Assembly: GCF_012027395.1 (NCBI RefSeq) | Contig: NZ_SNUJ01000004.1 | Location: 94,915-158,914 of the forward strand | From: Thermococcus sp. LS1 | GTDB taxonomy: Archaea; Methanobacteriota_B; Thermococci; Thermococcales; Thermococcaceae | Length of the DNA stretch: 64,000 nt | Direction of reading: 5' to 3' | In this document: positions 17,063 to 24,867 of the stretch, one piece after another | Position numbering within the stretch: position 1 is the first letter of the stretch | Layout of the letters: each line of letters begins with the position of its first letter | Position numbers and translations under genes: made by a program | Notes under the pieces: model-generated | What the model saw: only the letters and a program-made list of their open reading frames with translations | Told to the model about the DNA's origin: nothing | Databases searched by the model: none

Positions 17063-18226
17063 TCACGCTTTCGCCCAGTAGTCCTTCTCTTCCACCATGG
17101 CCTTTATCATCTCGTCCTCGCCCTTGAACATAGTTCTTCTAGATGGATTTTGCATGCCGTAGAACTCCATGAAGGGGCTTGGTCTCCTCTCGAACGGGTA
17201 GTAAAGGTATATTGCAGCCAGAGTCCTGTATGCCTCTGCCATTTCACTGATAACCCCAGCTGAGACTCCCTCTGCATACTGATATACGGCTATGGCTTTG
17301 CTGACATCAACTAAATTGAAGTCTCTCTCCACGAGCTGGCGCCTTAGTATGTCGGTGGCCTGCTCTATGTCAGTCCTATCGAGCTCCTCAACAGTGTCGC
17401 CGTCGAGCAGGTGCTTGATTTTGATCCTCTTAATTGAGGGGTCTTTGTTCACTTGGTTATCATACTCGGCAACGACCCACCAGTCGTCCAGAGCACCGGG
17501 ATCGAGAACCGTAAAGTGCTTGCTCAGCTTCTCGTAGAAGTCCCTGACGCGATGGTAGTACTCCTCCTCGTGGCCGGTCATCGGGTAGCTGAGATAGACG
17601 AGGGGCTTCTCATTCTCCCTGAAAATCAGATTAAGGAAGACTTCATGTGGGTGTCTTATGCCGAACTGGAGGACGTAGCGGACTTCAAGGCCTTCCTTCT
17701 TAAGCTCGCGGACGAGGGTCTTCACGTGGTTTATGGCATCCTCACGCCACATGACGAGAGTAGTGAGCTTTATATTCTCGGGGTCTTTGCCAAAGCGTTC
17801 GAACCACTCAGGGTCGTTTATTATCCTCCGCCTGACGGAGAGGACGTCGTCGAGGACTATTATAACGCGGTTCGGCTTCAGGAGCTTGAGGTTGCTGGTA
17901 GTGAAGCCTATAACACTTCCGCTTCCCCAGCGGAAGAGGCTGGGAGTTGAGACAAGGTGGTACTTCTTGTCGCTTTCGTCTATTTCCTTTCTTATTCTGT
18001 TGAATGCTTCGTCCCTTATCTCGTTCATCAGGTCTTGGTGACTTATTGCGAAATCCAGAACGTTCTTCCGGGTTATTTTAACGCCCAGTTCCTTACCGAC
18101 TTCCCTTATGTATTCGAAGACGTGGTAGTATGTGTAGCTCTCTCCGTTGGCAAGCTTGAGGGCCTCGGTTATGTACTCATCCCTGCCGTTGAGAGGAGGG
18201 CCCGTTAAGAGTATTACCTCCTTCAT
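17063..18226 (-). CDS. P-loop kinase-like / nucleoside deoxyribosyltransferase-like fusion
   Basis: A 387-residue protein with two parts. The first 200 residues resemble an adenylate-kinase-type P-loop domain, but the loop reads LLTGPPLNGRDEY, with arginine where the Walker A lysine is expected. From about residue 210, KPLVYLSYPMTGHEEEYYHR and later NLVDVSKAIAVYQYAEGVS (then GVISEMAEAY) resemble the start and the catalytic Glu region of nucleoside 2-deoxyribosyltransferase folds. A role in nucleotide salvage or signalling is inferred only. It is divergent from psmB, with about 110 nt holding both promoters. Confidence 0.6.
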   Translation of the reverse strand: MKEVILLTGPPLNGRDEYITEALKLANGESYTYYHVFEYIREVGKELGVKITRKNVLDFAISHQDLMNEIRDEAFNRIRKEIDESDKKYHLVSTPSLFRWGSGSVIGFTTSNLKLLKPNRVIIVLDDVLSVRRRIINDPEWFERFGKDPENIKLTTLVMWREDAINHVKTLVRELKKEGLEVRYVLQFGIRHPHEVFLNLIFRENEKPLVYLSYPMTGHEEEYYHRVRDFYEKLSKHFTVLDPGALDDWWVVAEYDNQVNKDPSIKRIKIKHLLDGDTVEELDRTDIEQATDILRRQLVERDFNLVDVSKAIAVYQYAEGVSAGVISEMAEAYRTLAAIYLYYPFERRPSPFMEFYGMQNPSRRTMFKGEDEMIKAMVEEKDYWAKA

Positions 18227-18335
18227 TCTACCACCCTAGAAGTCCCCTTAGGACGAAACCTTTAAATACTATTCCCCTAAACCGCACTTGTAGAAGTTCT
18301 TCTATTCTAAAAGCATACTAGCAGGGGTGTTGTAA

Positions 18336-18947
18336 TTGGCTGAAAAGCTAAAGGGAACGACTACGGTCGGCATTGTATGTAAGGACGGCGTTGTCCTAGC
18401 GGCGGACAGGAGAGCATCGCTCGGCAACATGGTGCTGTCAAAGGAAGTCACTAAGGTGTTTCAGATAGATGACCATCTGGCCCTGGCTGGAGCTGGAAGC
18501 GTCGGGGACATTCTCTCGCTTGTTAGACTTCTGAGGGCTGAGGTTAGGCTCTACAGGGCCAAGGTCGGGAGGGAGATGGGCGTTAAGGCCCTCGCAACGC
18601 TTACTTCTAACATTCTCCACGGGAGCAGGTTCATGCCGTACTTCGGATGGTTTCTCATAGCCGGTTATGATGAGAAGCCCGCACTGTATTCCCTCGATAT
18701 GGCGGGCGGCGTTACAGAGGATAAGTTCACCGCAGCCGGCTCTGGAATGGAGCTAGCCTTCGCAGTTCTTGAAGATGGGTATAAGGACGACATTAATGTT
18801 GAAGAGGGCGTTAAGCTTGCCCTCAAGGCTATAAAAATTGCCACGAGGCGTGATGTTTTCACAGGCGATGGAATAACACTCGTAACCGTGACGGAGGAGG
18901 GCTACAGGGAGCTGAACAGAGAGGAAATAGAGGCTCTTCTGAAGTGA
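18336..18947 (+). CDS. psmB: proteasome beta subunit
   Basis: A 203-residue beta subunit of the 20S proteasome. The short propeptide MAEKLKG precedes the catalytic Thr8 ([20 protein letters not shown]). The lysine and aspartate of the active site (DRRAS region, [21 protein letters not shown]) are in place. The start is a TTG with GGGGTG upstream; no ATG fits. It opens an operon with fttA (10-nt gap), a common neighbour pair in Thermococcales. A TTTAAATACT box near 18262 and another AT-rich element serve this divergent region. Confidence 0.94.
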   Translation: MAEKLKGTTTVGIVCKDGVVLAADRRASLGNMVLSKEVTKVFQIDDHLALAGAGSVGDILSLVRLLRAEVRLYRAKVGREMGVKALATLTSNILHGSRFMPYFGWFLIAGYDEKPALYSLDMAGGVTEDKFTAAGSGMELAFAVLEDGYKDDINVEEGVKLALKAIKIATRRDVFTGDGITLVTVTEEGYRELNREEIEALLK

Positions 18948-18957
18948 GGTGGTGACT

Positions 18958-20904
18958 TTGATAAGGAGAGAGACGTTCGTTGACGACATTCTACGCGATA
19001 TAAAAGCGGTAATCTCCCAGATGGTTCCGAGGGGGGCTAGAATAACAGACGTCGAGTTCGAGGGGCCTGAGCTCGTTATCTACGTCAAGAACCCCGAGGC
19101 AATAATGCAGGATGGGGAGCTCATCAAGAACCTCGCCAAGGTTCTCAAGAAAAGGATAAGCGTCAGGCCGGATCCGGAGGTTCTCCTCCCGCCGGAGAAG
19201 GCTGAGGAGATGATAAAGGAGATAGTTCCGCCGGAGGCAGAGATAACCAGCATCAGCTTTGACCCGTCCGTGGGTGAAGTCCTCATAGAAGCCAAGAAGC
19301 CGGGTCTAGTGATAGGTAAGAACGGTGAAACACTCCGCTTGATAACCCAGAAGGTTCACTGGGCTCCCAAGGTGATACGAACTCCTCCGCTTCAGAGCCA
19401 GACGATATACTCCATCAGGCAGATACTCCAGACCGAGAGCAAGGACAGGAGGAAGTTCCTCCGTCAGGTCGGCAGGAACATCTACCGCAAGCCCGAACTC
19501 AAGAGCGAGTGGATAAGGATAACCGGTCTCGGAGGCTTCAGGGAAGTCGGCAGGAGTGCCCTTCTCGTCCAGACCAACGAGAGCTACGTTTTGGTTGACT
19601 TCGGTGTTAACATAGCTGCCCTCCGTGACCCCAAGAAGGCCTTCCCTCACTTCGATGCTCCGGAGTTCCGCTACGTCCTGGATGCAGGCCTTCTCGATGC
19701 GATAATCATAACTCACGCTCACCTTGACCACAGTGGTATGCTTCCGTATCTCTTCCGCTACAAGCTCTTCGACGGACCGATATACACGACCCCACCGACC
19801 AGGGACCTTATGGTCCTCCTCCAGCAGGACTTCATCGAGATTCAGCAGATGAACGGCGTCGAGCCGCTCTACAGACCGAGGGACATCAAGGAGGTCATCA
19901 AGCACACCATAACCCTGGATTACGGCGAGGTCAGGGACATAGCGCCGGACATGCGCCTTACCCTTCACAACGCCGGCCACATCCTTGGTTCTTCCATAGT
20001 CCACCTCCACATAGGCAACGGCCTCCACAACATAGCAATCACCGGAGACTTCAAGTTCATCCCAACGAGGCTTTTCGAACCGGCCGTTTCGAGGTTCCCG
20101 AGGCTCGAGACCCTTGTCATGGAGTCCACCTACGGTGGAAGCAACGACTACCAGATGCCGCGTGAGGAAGCTGAGAAGCGCTTGATTGAGGTCATTCACC
20201 AGACAATAAGGAGGAAGGGCAAGGTTCTCATTCCAGCCATGGCCGTCGGTAGGGCCCAGGAGATAATGATGGTTCTCGAGGAGTACGCGAGGGTTGGTGG
20301 CATAGAGGTGCCAATTTACCTCGATGGAATGATTTGGGAGGCCACTGCCATACACACGGCCTATCCAGAATACCTCAGCAGACACCTCCGCGAGCAGATA
20401 TTCCACGAGGGCTACAACCCGTTCCTCAACCCGATATTCAAGCCCGTCGCCAACTCCCGGGAGAGGCAGGACATCATAGACAGCGGTGAGCCGGCGATAA
20501 TCATAGCTACTTCGGGCATGCTTGTCGGCGGACCGAGCGTGGAGTACTTCAAGCAGCTCGCTCCGGATCCAAAGAACAGCATGATATTCGTCAGCTACCA
20601 GGCAGAGGGAACCCTTGGAAGACAGGTGCAGAGGGGACTCAGGGAAATCCCGCTCGTCGGCGAGGGAGGCAAGACCGAGGTCGTCAAGGTCAACATGGAG
20701 GTTCACACCATCGACGGCTTCTCAGGTCACGCCGACAGGAGGGAGCTCATAAGCTACATAGCAAGGCTGAGACCGAGGCCCGAGAGGGTCATCACAGTCC
20801 ACGGAGAGCCCCACAAGTGCCTTGACCTCTCAACAAGCATCCACAAGAAGTTCGGCATCAGCACGAGGGCCCCGAACAACCTCGACGCAATCAGGCTGAA
20901 GTGA
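18958..20904 (+). CDS. fttA: archaeal CPSF1 / FttA transcription termination nuclease
   Basis: A 648-residue metallo-beta-lactamase/beta-CASP protein with two N-terminal KH domains (about 1-150, including GLVIGKNGETLRLI), the MBL core (THAHLDHSG metal motif, GDFKFIPTRLF, ESTYGG) and the beta-CASP part (ATSGMLVGGPSVEYF, HTIDGFSGHADRRE). FttA cleaves nascent RNA and ends transcription in archaea. TTG at 18958 is chosen because GAGGTG lies 6 nt upstream and the product then starts MIRRETF as in relatives; GTG codons at 18949 and 18952 are alternatives. The stop overlaps the next start. Confidence 0.94.
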   Translation: MIRRETFVDDILRDIKAVISQMVPRGARITDVEFEGPELVIYVKNPEAIMQDGELIKNLAKVLKKRISVRPDPEVLLPPEKAEEMIKEIVPPEAEITSISFDPSVGEVLIEAKKPGLVIGKNGETLRLITQKVHWAPKVIRTPPLQSQTIYSIRQILQTESKDRRKFLRQVGRNIYRKPELKSEWIRITGLGGFREVGRSALLVQTNESYVLVDFGVNIAALRDPKKAFPHFDAPEFRYVLDAGLLDAIIITHAHLDHSGMLPYLFRYKLFDGPIYTTPPTRDLMVLLQQDFIEIQQMNGVEPLYRPRDIKEVIKHTITLDYGEVRDIAPDMRLTLHNAGHILGSSIVHLHIGNGLHNIAITGDFKFIPTRLFEPAVSRFPRLETLVMESTYGGSNDYQMPREEAEKRLIEVIHQTIRRKGKVLIPAMAVGRAQEIMMVLEEYARVGGIEVPIYLDGMIWEATAIHTAYPEYLSRHLREQIFHEGYNPFLNPIFKPVANSRERQDIIDSGEPAIIIATSGMLVGGPSVEYFKQLAPDPKNSMIFVSYQAEGTLGRQVQRGLREIPLVGEGGKTEVVKVNMEVHTIDGFSGHADRRELISYIARLRPRPERVITVHGEPHKCLDLSTSIHKKFGISTRAPNNLDAIRLK

Positions 20905-22244
20905 TGGGTATGTTCGTTAGGTGTCCCTCCTGCGGGAGGCTCTATTCTTCTCTTATTCCCCCCACGTGCTCCTGCGGCGAGCCACTTAGGATAGCCTACG
21001 ACTACGAGAATGTTGATGTGTCAAGATGGCGAAACAGGGATAAGGGCGTCTGGCGCTACAGGGAGCTTCTGCCAGACGTTAATGAGATTATCAGCCTCCA
21101 CGAGGGTGGAACGCCTCTTCTTAGGGCCAAACTTGGCGAGGAACTCGGACTAAACGTCTTCATCAAGGATGAAACGAGGAACCCGACCGGCTCCTTCAGG
21201 GACAGGCTAATCACGGTTGCCGTTTCCTATGGCCTGCCCCACGCTGAGAACGGTTTCGTCGTCGCCAGCAACGGGAACGCGGCGGCTTCCCTGGCGGCCT
21301 ATGCAGCCAGAGCTGGCAAAGAGGCCTACACGGTAGTCCCCAAGCTCATAGAGAAGTGCAAGCTAACTCAGATTGCTGCCTTTGGGGCCAAAATCATACG
21401 CTACGGCGAGAGCGTTGACGAGGGCATAAGCTACGCTGAGGGGCTGGCCGAGGGTAAGGGCCTGTACAACGTCACTCCCGAGAGCAACCTGATTGGCCTC
21501 GAGGGCCAGAAAACGGTGGCCTTCGAGCTCTGGGAGGAGCTCAACCCTACTCACGTGATAGTGCCCACTGGAAGCGGCAGCAACCTTTACAGCATCTACA
21601 AAGGTTTTAGGGAGCTCCTGGAGATTGGTGCAATCGATGAGATGCCCAAGCTTATAGCGGTTCAAACTGAGAGGTGTTCCCCTATAGCAAGCGAGGTTCT
21701 CGGCGTTGAGCCTAAGGCCGAGCCCACCAAAGCTCTGGCCCTCTACGTCAAGAACCCCCTCACAAAGGAGCTCGCCCTTGAGGCTATACGGGAGACGGAC
21801 GGAACTGCAGTCCTCGTTGGGGAGGACGAGCTTGATTTGGGCGAGAGGCTCCTCGCGAAGGAGGGTATCTTTGCCGAGTACGCTTCAGTGGTAATAGTCC
21901 CGGCGCTCCTCAAGCTCGCCGAGGAGGGCTACTTTGAGAGGGACGACAGAATAGCCCTAATCGTGACGAGCTCCGGATTGAAGGGCCACTACTCGGAGAG
22001 CAGGGAAAAGTTCGCCCTTGGAGGAACCAAGCTCAAAATCCTAAAGCTGCTCGGCGAAAGGAGCATGTATGGCTACGAGATATGGGAAGCACTGGAGAAG
22101 CCGCTCAAGTATCAGGCCGTTTATCAGCACCTGCGCGAGCTCGAAAGCCTCGGTCTCATAGAGGAATCCCATAGGAAGGGACGGCGCGTGTACTACGGGC
22201 TCACGGAGAAGGGTAGAAAGTTCCTCGAGACGCTCTCTGCCTAA
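20904..22244 (+). CDS. threonine-synthase-like protein with lost PLP lysine and C-terminal winged HTH
   Basis: A 446-residue protein: zinc-ribbon-like start (CPSCGR, CSCGEP), a fold-type II PLP domain (about 60-370), then a winged helix (about 375-446: LKLLGERSMYGYEIWEALEK, YQAVYQHLRELESLGLI, RRVYYGLTEKG). In threonine synthase the PLP lysine lies in NPTGSFKDR. Here the codon at 21198-21200 is AGG and the segment reads NPTGSFRDR (Arg99). The phosphate loop is ASNGNAAAS. It is therefore probably not a normal synthase; a ligand-sensing DNA-binding protein is plausible. ATG at 20904 overlaps the fttA stop; ATG 20910 is possible. Confidence 0.8.
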   Translation: MGMFVRCPSCGRLYSSLIPPTCSCGEPLRIAYDYENVDVSRWRNRDKGVWRYRELLPDVNEIISLHEGGTPLLRAKLGEELGLNVFIKDETRNPTGSFRDRLITVAVSYGLPHAENGFVVASNGNAAASLAAYAARAGKEAYTVVPKLIEKCKLTQIAAFGAKIIRYGESVDEGISYAEGLAEGKGLYNVTPESNLIGLEGQKTVAFELWEELNPTHVIVPTGSGSNLYSIYKGFRELLEIGAIDEMPKLIAVQTERCSPIASEVLGVEPKAEPTKALALYVKNPLTKELALEAIRETDGTAVLVGEDELDLGERLLAKEGIFAEYASVVIVPALLKLAEEGYFERDDRIALIVTSSGLKGHYSESREKFALGGTKLKILKLLGERSMYGYEIWEALEKPLKYQAVYQHLRELESLGLIEESHRKGRRVYYGLTEKGRKFLETLSA

Positions 22245-22292
22245 CGGAAAGGTTTTAAAACATCTTTTAAAAGCTAACCGTAGGTGAAGAAT

Positions 22293-22637
22293 GTGAAGCT
22301 GGCAATTGAGCATAAGTTTTCACTGTCCGTGTATCTATGGGGACTGATCACCGGATTAATCAGCGGAATAGCGGCGACTAAGGTTCAGTACGGCTGGCTG
22401 CTCGGCATCGCGCTATACTTCGTCATCGACAAGTTCGTGCTGGCTCTAATAAAGGAGTTGCCGCCAGAGATAGAGGACGAGCGCATGATTCTGAAGAAGG
22501 CCTTCTGGAGCTGGTTCCTGTTCTGGCTCTACTTCACCATGCTCAGCTACACACTCATGATAAACTTCCAGCCTCAGTTCTACTCAAACCAGAGCCTGCT
22601 GTATCAACTCACGCAGAACGGAACGGTAGCGGGGTGA
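22293..22637 (+). CDS. hypothetical small membrane protein
   Basis: A 114-residue protein with three hydrophobic segments (SVYLWGLITGLISGIAATKV, LLGIALYFVIDKFVLALI and the region around FWSWFLFWLYFTMLSYTLMI) and a short polar tail. I do not recognise the family. GTG at 22293 has AGGTGA upstream; GTG at 22284 is the alternative. It lies 4 nt before rpiA and is probably co-transcribed with it. A TATA-like TTTTAAAA element lies about 20-40 nt upstream. Confidence 0.65.
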   Translation: MKLAIEHKFSLSVYLWGLITGLISGIAATKVQYGWLLGIALYFVIDKFVLALIKELPPEIEDERMILKKAFWSWFLFWLYFTMLSYTLMINFQPQFYSNQSLLYQLTQNGTVAG

Positions 22638-22641
22638 GCGT

Positions 22642-23325
22642 ATGGAAGAACTGAAAAGAGCCGTCGCGAAGGAGGCCCTGAAGTTCATCGAGGATGACAT
22701 GGTAGTGGGCCTCGGCACGGGCTCAACGACCGCCTATTTCATCGAGTACCTCGGCAAGCTCATCATGGAGGAGGAGCTTGAGGACGTCTACGGTGTTCCA
22801 ACCTCTTATCAGGCAAGGCTTCTCGCTCTCGAGTACGGCGTTCCGGTTCTCGGCCTCGACGAGGTCGATGCCATAGACATAGCCGTCGACGGGGCCGACG
22901 AGGTAGATCCGCACCTCAATCTCATCAAGGGGCGCGGCGCCGCTCTGACGATGGAGAAAATCATCGAGTACCGCGCCGGAACCTTCCTCGTCCTCGTTGA
23001 TGAGAGCAAGCTAGTTGAGAGGCTCGGCCAGAAGATGCCGGTCCCCATAGAGGTTATTCCGGCAGCCTGGCGCGCGATAGCCGAAGAACTTGAGGTCTTC
23101 AACGCCACAGCCGAACTGAGGATGGGGAGCAAAAAGGACGGTCCGGTCGTTACCGAGAACGGCAACTTCATCCTCGACGCAAGGTTCCACAGGATAGACG
23201 ACCCCCTTGACCTCGAGATAGAGCTCAACAACATTCCAGGCGTTGTCGAGAACGGCATCTTTGCTGACATAGCTGACATCGTCCTCGTCGGTACGAGAGA
23301 GGGAGTTAAGAGGATGGAGCGCTGA
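22642..23325 (+). CDS. rpiA: ribose-5-phosphate isomerase A
   Basis: A 227-residue RpiA, interconverting ribose 5-phosphate and ribulose 5-phosphate, which in Thermococcales links the RuMP route to nucleotide synthesis. The conserved blocks are present: VVGLGTGSTTAYFIE, DVAIDGADEVDPHLNLIKGRG (read here as AVDGADEVDPHLNLIKGRG), the catalytic glutamate/lysine region LVDESKLVERLG, and PVPIEVIPAAW. Length is normal. GGTGAGCGT precedes the ATG, and a small membrane-protein gene lies 4 nt upstream. Confidence 0.94.
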   Translation: MEELKRAVAKEALKFIEDDMVVGLGTGSTTAYFIEYLGKLIMEEELEDVYGVPTSYQARLLALEYGVPVLGLDEVDAIDIAVDGADEVDPHLNLIKGRGAALTMEKIIEYRAGTFLVLVDESKLVERLGQKMPVPIEVIPAAWRAIAEELEVFNATAELRMGSKKDGPVVTENGNFILDARFHRIDDPLDLEIELNNIPGVVENGIFADIADIVLVGTREGVKRMER

Positions 23326-23455
23326 ATTCAATTCTTCGATTTTTGTCCTTTCTATGCATCTCTTCTATGTTGGCCTTCTGTGAATGATCTGGACTGTTAA
23401 GTGCACAAAACCTTGTGGTTCAGCATTTCAGAAGCAGTTAGAATCTTTCCGCCAG

Positions 23456-23793
23456 CGCTTCGTGAGAAGCGAAGCTTCCCGACGTGTTGAGACGCAGTCT
23501 CAACATGCGAAGCAAAGCAAACTTTACACTGCAAAGTTTGATCAAAGTTTTAAACTCCCTCAAAACTTGCTGGAAGAGTTTGTATATCTTTCTAAAAGTG
23601 GCAAATCACAAATTGGTTTCTTGTTGAGCATTGGGATCTTCTAAGTTGTTTCTATTTTCTCTTGGCCCCCTCTGGGCGCCATGTTGGAGCGAAACACTGT
23701 AGGACCGTCTGATAACGAACAAACCACATGAGAATCGAGGAATCTAAAAGAAACATACCAACTTTGATCAAACTTTTGTTCGGCAAAAGTTTG
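23456..23793. repeat. hairpin-rich repeat block beside tRNA-Leu
   Basis: Between rpiA and tRNA-Leu there is no convincing gene but five perfect inverted repeats: CGCTTC/GAAGCG with loop GTGA (23456-23471), TGTTGAGAC/GTCTCAACA with a 3-nt loop (23485-23505), CAAACTTT/AAAGTTTG (23518-23540), AAGTTTT/AAAACTT (23545-23568) and CAAACTTTTG/CAAAAGTTTG with loop TTCGG (23769-23793). In addition, the 17-mer AAAGTTTGATCAAAGTT (23533-23549) recurs inverted at 23760-23776, framing 210 bp. An 86-codon open frame at 23384-23644 runs through the hairpins and looks incidental. It may be a dispersed repeat or the remnant of an integrated element. Confidence 0.5.
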
Positions 23794-23799
23794 TTAGAA

Positions 23800-23887
23800 T
23801 GGTGCGGGGGCGGGGATTTGAACCCCGGAACCCCTACGGGAGTGGATCTTGAGTCCACCGCCTTTGACCAGGCTCGGCAACCCCCGC
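23800..23887 (-). tRNA. tRNA-Leu, anticodon CAA
   Basis: Read on the minus strand, the acceptor GCGGGGG pairs with CCCCCGC, followed by discriminator A and a genome-encoded CCA. The anticodon stem GTGGA/TCCAC encloses the 7-nt loop CTCAAGA, giving anticodon CAA for UUG codons. A long variable arm (CCCGTAGGGG) and the T arm with GGTTCAAATCC mark a class II tRNA. There is no intron. The gene is 88 nt including CCA. Confidence 0.95.
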
Positions 23888-23921
23888 GCACTGCGGGTCA
23901 GAAGGAATAATCAGGAGCGAA

Positions 23922-23930
23922 CTTATAAAT
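23922..23930 (-). promoter_or_regulatory. TATA box of tRNA-Leu
   Basis: ATTTATAAG on the minus strand lies about 35-40 bp upstream of the mature 5' end. It would give a transcript start near 23900 and a short 5' leader for RNase P to remove. Confidence 0.55.
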
Positions 23931-23980
23931 TTAACGTAGGTCGTGCATCCTGGAAAATCGAGAAAGGAAAGAAACGCACC

Positions 23981-24649
23981 TCAGACCTTAATCGGCGCTC
24001 CAAATGCTCTGTCTCCAGCATCGCCAAGGCCCGGCAGGATGTAGCCCTTTTCGTTGAGCTCCCTGTCTATCGCCGCGACGAACATCTCCACGTCGGGGTG
24101 AGCTTCCTTTATCCTGCTTATTCCCTCCGGAGCCGCAAGGACACCAACGATGACATAGCGCTTGGCCTTCCCGTACTTCTTGACCTCATCGAGAACCTTA
24201 ATCAGCGTCGAACCCGTCGCTATCATTGGGTCGGCTATGATGACTGTATCTTTCTCCGTTATCTGGGGTACCTTAACGTACTTCATTTCTATTTCGAACT
24301 TCGGAGCCTTACCGCGGGAGGCCGAGACTATTCCCACGCGGGCGTGGTCGAGAACCTTAATGAGCCCTTCCATAAGAGGTATTGCCGCCCTCAAAACGGT
24401 TATTATGACAACGTTGCGCCTGTCAGTGATGAGGATTCCGTCGGTCTCTTCGAGGGGCGTCTTTATCCTGATTCTCTCGGTCTCCATTGTCTTGGTTATC
24501 TCGTAGGCCATGTATCTGCCAAGCTTGACAAGACCCTTCCTGAAGGCTATCGGACCTGTGCTCTCGTCTCTTAACTCAGTCAAAATCTCCATAATGAATG
24601 GGGAGTCCTCAAAAGAGTAGACACCTTCCCAGCGTTCGTCCCTGATCAT
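23981..24649 (-). CDS. upp: uracil phosphoribosyltransferase
   Basis: A 222-residue UPRTase, which makes UMP from uracil and PRPP in pyrimidine salvage. The PRPP site reads [20 protein letters not shown], and the uracil-binding C-terminal part [16 protein letters not shown] is clear. The start at 24649 is set by GGTGATGG just upstream; the frame continues for 36 further codons that look non-coding. It stands alone between tRNA-Leu and the MATE genes. An 11-bp inverted repeat lies about 135 bp upstream. Confidence 0.95.
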   Translation of the reverse strand: MIRDERWEGVYSFEDSPFIMEILTELRDESTGPIAFRKGLVKLGRYMAYEITKTMETERIRIKTPLEETDGILITDRRNVVIITVLRAAIPLMEGLIKVLDHARVGIVSASRGKAPKFEIEMKYVKVPQITEKDTVIIADPMIATGSTLIKVLDEVKKYGKAKRYVIVGVLAAPEGISRIKEAHPDVEMFVAAIDRELNEKGYILPGLGDAGDRAFGAPIKV

Positions 24650-24783
24650 GCCATCACCAAAAGGGGGTTGGGGAGGGGGTTTATTAGTCTGACCCTTGAT
24701 TTGAGCCGCTGATTGCACCCCTGATTTTAGGTTCGAATTTTTACTTAGAATTTCCAAGAAAGTTTTAAAAAATTATCGGTTCT

Positions 24784-24815
24784 TACTCGTGAAAGCAGGA
24801 AACTTTTCACGAGTA
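24784..24815. repeat. 11-bp perfect inverted repeat
   Basis: TACTCGTGAAA (24784-24794) and TTTCACGAGTA (24805-24815) form a perfect 11-bp stem with a 10-nt loop. It lies between the 3' end of the MATE gene and the upp start, in an AT-rich stretch. It could be a regulator site for upp, a hairpin in the MATE 3' end, or a trace of a mobile element. No other feature explains this 218-nt gap. Confidence 0.45.
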
Positions 24816-24867
24816 TCTTTACTTAACGACTTTTCAGGCTCTGCCTTTTGGGAGCAAAATGGGGAGA

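Noticed and set aside
19306..20706. 466-codon open frame antisense to fttA
   Set aside because: fttA is certain from its metal motifs; the antisense frame has no family resemblance.
23384..23644. 86-codon open frame before tRNA-Leu
   Set aside because: It runs straight through four perfect hairpins, so its sequence is explained by the repeats; composition is not protein-like.
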